A stretch of DNA of 22,521 nucleotides from Paramacrobiotus richtersi (Eukaryota; Tardigrada; Eutardigrada; Parachela; Macrobiotidae), in contig JAQGAU010000940.1 of assembly GCA_034698045.1 (NCBI GenBank), forward strand, positions 1 through 22,521, read 5' to 3'. The notes beneath the pieces were generated by a model that was given only the letters and a program-made list of their open reading frames with translations, searched no databases and was not told where the DNA came from. This document shows, piece after piece, positions 19,019-22,521 of this stretch (the stretch's first letter is position 1; the number at the start of each line of letters is the position of its first letter). Made by a program: the position numbers and the translations under genes.

Positions 19019-19788
19019 TTAAGTGATGCAGTCACATTCGTGATCAACTGGCCAAGCACAGTTACTGGCTTGTGCGGTCACTTCTGCGGTTATTCCATGT
19101 TTGAACGGTCCCCCCATTCGCAAATGCCCAGCCCATGGAAACTGGAAGCAGAATACTTTACATTTAAAATTTCATAGCAAGTCCATAATATTATTATCCA
19201 TACATACTTCGCTGCATCCATGGTCTGCGCAAAAGTCGTTGAAGGCCTTATCCACCTTGTTGAAATCGTCAAAGTTCGTAATGGTAACAAGGACATCATG
19301 GATGTTGTTCCAAGTGCAGCCGCTTTGGCTGAGAATCTGCTCAATAAGGGCAAAACACTGCATCACATGGGTGTAGGTCTCTTTGGGTTCGATGATTGTG
19401 TTGTTGAAGAAGGAGGTAAAGGGATGTACGGAGTGAAGGTATAACATGTTACCAACACGGACGGCATGTCTGAAGAATGACACGTAAAGACTATTTTGGA
19501 TTATATAGGCCTCCGTCTGTTGACTTACTGCCAGGGCTTCTTTGGGTCTTTGGGCGGTGCCACCGCAGCCGACATGGGGACCGTGTATCGCTGCCATTTT
19601 TTGCAGCATTGCTGATTTTCTTCCGCTGAAAGAGCCAGTACATATACTTATGTAGATAGATAAAATCCGCATTAATAAATAATTTCTCTTTGCCATAGCT
19701 GTAAAATTTAGAGGCTACTCTTACCCGGGACACCGGTACAGAAGGCCAAAAAGGTCAAAGTGGCAAAAAGTGCTACAGGATTTAGCAT
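19019..19788 (-). CDS. Secreted RidA/YjgF-like protein, copy 1 (complete, catalytic arginine absent)
   Basis: Exons on the minus strand are 19788-19725, 19625-19529, 19469-19208 and 19141-19019. All joins are GT-AG and in frame, giving 181 residues. Residues 1 to about 21 are a signal peptide (MLNPVALFATLTFLAFCTG). A spacer with a Cys-Cys pair follows, then the RidA fold: PWQHAVRVGNMLYLHS, THVMQCFALIEQILSQSGCT, WNNIHDVLVTITNFDDFNKV, and the closing strand GITAEVTAQA. RidA enzymes are cytosolic or mitochondrial trimers that hydrolyse reactive imines. They use an arginine in a P-x-R-S motif. Here the matching stretch is FPWAGHLRMGGPFKHG and Trp144 or a neighbour falls at the Arg site. Nine cysteines and an N-N-T sequon (Asn76) after the signal peptide fit a secreted protein. 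The start of exon 2 at 19625 was chosen because only that acceptor keeps the frame matching copy 2. It is head to head with copy 2. Function unknown; probably not the classical deaminase. Confidence 0.83.
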
Positions 19789-19885
19789 GGTTGTAGTTAT
19801 TGTCATGTACCGTTCTAAGCCGCAATTTCTATCCAGACTTGTAAACTAAAGTGGAAATACAGTAAGTTTGCGCGGTCAGTTTCAC

Positions 19886-19892
19886 TTATATA
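19886..19892 (-). promoter_or_regulatory. TATA box of RidA-like copy 1
   Basis: TATATAA on the minus strand, about 98 bases upstream of the start codon at 19788. This spacing fits a short 5' UTR. A second TATA serves copy 2 on the other strand. Confidence 0.5.
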
Positions 19893-21905
19893 TTTGAGAA
19901 ACATTTGGCCATAAACCTGATCCTATTCCTGTGATCAGATGCTCAGTTATTTAGTTTATTTCTGTTTTCTGGTTATGCCACGACGCGGTTCGGTGTAATC
20001 CGCGTCTAATCAATACAAGACGCCGTCCCATAAATACCAAATTACTAGTCTTACGTGTATTGCATGGGCACCATGCACGCAGATGAGTTATGTAGTACAG
20101 GTTTAGTAATTTCCACACTGTGGCGATTAATTGCGCAAGCCGTAACAGGGTGGATCAAATCGTGACCACTCGCGAGTGCTCTTGAAAAATGATCATTTTG
20201 AAGACGGTATAATTTACCAGTCAAATCTGCAATAAAAGTCTCTGTGTTAGTGTTGACTTTTCAAATTCCAAACTTTTCTGGTTTTTATTAGTGTTGCTAA
20301 TTGTTTCGGTTTCGAGTGTCATATTTCAATATTTTTCTATGTGGTAACTAATATAGTAGTACAGGGAAGTTCTGCAAAAACTGCCAGCTGGTATTTTGAT
20401 TGATAGTAATTAATTTGATACTAGATACATAGCAGATTGCAGCCGGATTAGTGGAGCGGATTGGAAAGTGGCATGCCGATGAAACATGCCGGCTCGCTTT
20501 TCTGCTACGAATTTCCCTCACGTCATCGTAGACTCTCACAATCAGTTGGGGCTACTGATTGGGCTGAGTAGTGCACCGGTCACAGAGGGTGTTGTCGGAT
20601 GCAAATGGACGATGCTCCTTATAAGGAAATGAGCCTGCGCCGTCCCCTTTTGAGCGCCGTTGTATTGTGCTCGGGAACCGGAATTGATAATTCACAGTGG
20701 CACACTGCTTTCATCTAATATTTCGTATTCGACCGAAGCGAAGCAAAGGTCTTCTGTACTCAGGTCCAAATGATTTTCGTGTCGGTCTGTCGGTAGATAT
20801 CTGTAATTATTATATTAATTATTAATACTATGATTAATATTAATTTTTATCCGTTCATCAAAATATCAACAACGTTACATAAAAATTGTCATGCGTACTT
20901 CCTTCGCTTCGGTTATTCAGTGCCAGTCAAGAGCGAGTGCACTTGCCTAGTTGTAATAATGTTGCACTGGCGCTTAAAAAACTGTAGCTGATCTCGATAT
21001 TTTATGGTCTGAATTACCATAGTAAAGACAAAATTGATTAGAAGCTGTGGATGTAATGTAGTATGTGGGCCGACACTCTACATTTAACCTGTCCTTTATA
21101 CGAGTATAAGTGGGAGTATGATGAGATACAATAATCATTATCATTGATAATAACAGACATTTTTCTGTCGCCGATTGCGACAATACTAGATCCTTATCGC
21201 TAATTGGCTATTAAAAGAAATTATGTGAACAACTATTGCACAGATCTGTAGTGATCTGTAGTGTAGTGATCTGTAGTCTTAGTTGAGCTAAACCAGGTTT
21301 ATACGCAATTACGGATTGGATGTTTTGAACGTTCTAGTTTTGCATGTTCCACACACGCACCGTACTAGTGAATCTGCAGTATAGAGCTGTAGAAGTATTC
21401 GATAATATAATACAATTACAGCATATTGTAGACATCACCGCTATGATTGTAAGAAGCGGGCCATACGTTATGTAATCCGCATGCGGAATGGTTATTTACT
21501 GGAGCGTTGCAGCCTCTTATTTCTTTTAAGCGATTTCTTCTTCGAGTCATGTGCGAAACTGCCCGGCACGAGTTTTGTCCACATAAAACAGTTTAGTACT
21601 GTTTGGTGAGAAGTGTGTCGGTACTGTCGAACCAGAGTTTTCCCGTAATTATATCCGCATTAAATATTTAAATACTTGATCAGTGGCAAATTACAGCAAT
21701 GCGCCTGTCCAATTTTTTTATCAGCACACTCGCAAAAGATGAATACGGTGATGGTATATTGGTAATTTCACATAACCGTCGACTGGGACTACTCTTCCAC
21801 ACGAGCAATGCAATAAAAAATCATATCAAAAGCGTCGTAAGAACCACAAAACCGCCACATGAAAACGTTGTTAATAGACCAGTTAATGTGGCAACAGAAG
21901 CGGTC
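19893..21905. other. Shared 2-kb region between the divergent RidA-like genes
   Basis: No gene is supported. Seen here: an AT-rich stretch at about 20800-20860, a small direct-repeat cluster (GATCTGTAGT three times at 21243-21279), and an isolated promoter-like patch near 20615-20670 (CCTTATAAGG followed by GC-richer DNA) with no ORF attached. Enhancers common to both RidA-like genes could sit here. That is inference from layout. Confidence 0.45.
21243..21279. repeat. Three direct copies of GATCTGTAGT
   Basis: Two adjacent copies, then a five-base spacer (GTAGT), then a third copy. This is a small local tandem duplication with no clear function. Confidence 0.6.
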
Positions 21906-21910
21906 GGGAC

Positions 21911-21917
21911 TATATAA
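21911..21917 (+). promoter_or_regulatory. TATA box of RidA-like copy 2
   Basis: TATATAA in the context GGGACTATATAACACG, about 107 bases upstream of the start codon at 22024. It matches the spacing of the divergent copy 1. Confidence 0.6.
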
Positions 21918-22023
21918 CACGTCTCTCTCCTAACTTGAACGATGCAGTAGAAATATTTGTCCTGCAAATCTTCTAGTCTTGACTCGGTCGGCGTCTCGAT
22001 CTTTCTATTCCACGTCTGTCATT

Positions 22024-22521
22024 ATGAAACTTATCGCCGCTCTTGTTTTGGTCGCCGCATACGCGGCCGTCGCCAGCGGTAAGTAATCTCTGCGAGACAT
22101 TAGAGCTTTATTTTTACAGCAGTATTAAATTTTGTCGTTGTTCATAGCAACTGGATGCTGCAGCACTTCGACACGCTACATTGTCCCTATTTCTGGCTCC
22201 GTGGCCCCGACCAAGCCGGCCACTAAGCCCTGGCAGTAAGCACAAAATCAGGAAACGATACACGAATGAGCGACCCGACCTTGACCTTTTCTGTAGATAT
22301 GCGGTGCGCGTCGGCAACGTGCTGTATCTGACGTCTGTGCGCGCCTTTACGTCCTTCGCCAACCGCACCATCATCAGTCCAGGTGGCACTTACAACGAAG
22401 CTATTCAGGTGATGACGCTGACCGAACAGATCCTTAACGAAGCCGGCTGCACTTGGAACAACGTTCACGACGTTCTCGCTCTGATCACCGCCGGCCCAAC
22501 CGGCTTCCCAACCATCGACAC
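22024..22521 (+). CDS. Secreted RidA/YjgF-like protein, copy 2 (3' part beyond the window)
   Basis: Exons are 22024-22078, 22148-22235 and 22297 to the window edge, with GT-AG introns of 69 and 61 bases. The first 18 residues form a signal peptide (MKLIAALVLVAAYAAVAS). The spacer holds a Cys-Cys pair and RYIVPISGSVAP, parallel to RYTVPMSAAVAP in copy 1. Then comes the RidA fold: PWQYAVRVGNVLYLTSVRAF, NEAIQVMTLTEQILNEAGCT, WNNVHDVLALITAG. Both introns seen here have the same positions and phases as in copy 1. The sequon N-R-T (Asn70) aligns with N-N-T of copy 1. About 122 residues are visible. The end with the arginine site lies outside the window, so catalytic status cannot be judged. It is transcribed away from copy 1, with its own TATA box. 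Confidence 0.85.

Noticed and set aside
19172-19696. One continuous 174-residue minus-strand ORF for the RidA-like gene
   Set aside because: It runs through two introns and changes frame relative to copy 2 before PWQ. The spliced model gives a signal peptide and a complete fold instead.
21699-21917. 72-residue plus-strand ORF upstream of RidA-like copy 2
   Set aside because: It overlaps the TATA box of the gene and has no recognisable domain or splice partner.
1-22521. CRISPR array, tRNA, rRNA or prokaryotic operon
   Set aside because: I saw no regularly spaced repeats, no tRNA A/B-box pair in a foldable frame and no rRNA motif. The genes are spliced eukaryotic ones.

Overview
The window is nuclear DNA of a multicellular animal. 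The genes have GT-AG introns, some only about 60 bases long, and signal-peptide exons. They encode animal families: BTB/POZ proteins, HMG-box proteins, a zona pellucida (ZP) domain protein and secreted RidA-like proteins. The ZP protein layout (signal peptide, bipartite ZP module, R-x-x-R site, membrane anchor, short tail) and the SPOP-type BTB expansion suggest an ecdysozoan invertebrate. A tardigrade or arthropod is possible, but that is a low-confidence guess from gene style only.

Left part (1 to about 12.1 kb): a locally duplicated minus-strand cluster. It holds four copies of a BTB gene with an N-terminal domain of about 150 residues that I do not recognise (stops at 1803, 4374, 7787 and 10713; copies A, B, C, D), plus two copies of a single-HMG-box gene (337-704 and 8985-9333). 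Copies B and D look intact. A has lost 29 residues in frame inside the BTB fold. C is a 5'-truncated, frameshifted pseudogene. Non-coding DNA on both sides of the BTB genes is also shared between copies, so whole units were duplicated. A solitary copy of the upstream element at about 940-1055 has no BTB gene next to it. Copy D carries a MITE-like insertion of about 565 bases just beyond its stop codon. The first 145 bases are a GC-rich block of perfect hairpins unlike the rest.

Middle part (about 12.1 to 18.5 kb): about 1.5 kb of AT-rich DNA with no recognised gene, then a plus-strand ZP-domain gene in six coding exons (14208-18160). The exons join in frame to 422 residues.

Right part (19.0 to 22.5 kb): two RidA/YjgF-like genes with signal peptides, arranged head to head about 2.2 kb apart, each with a TATA box. 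The minus-strand gene (19019-19788) is complete at 181 residues. The plus-strand gene (from 22024) runs off the window. They share intron positions, a pre-core Cys-Cys pair and an N-glycosylation sequon. The complete one lacks the substrate-binding arginine of catalytic RidA. They look like a divergently transcribed pair of secreted RidA-fold proteins.

The two ends suggest two recent evolutionary processes: birth and death in a BTB/HMG array, and recruitment of RidA to the secretory route. No operon, phage, CRISPR, rRNA or tRNA gene was seen.
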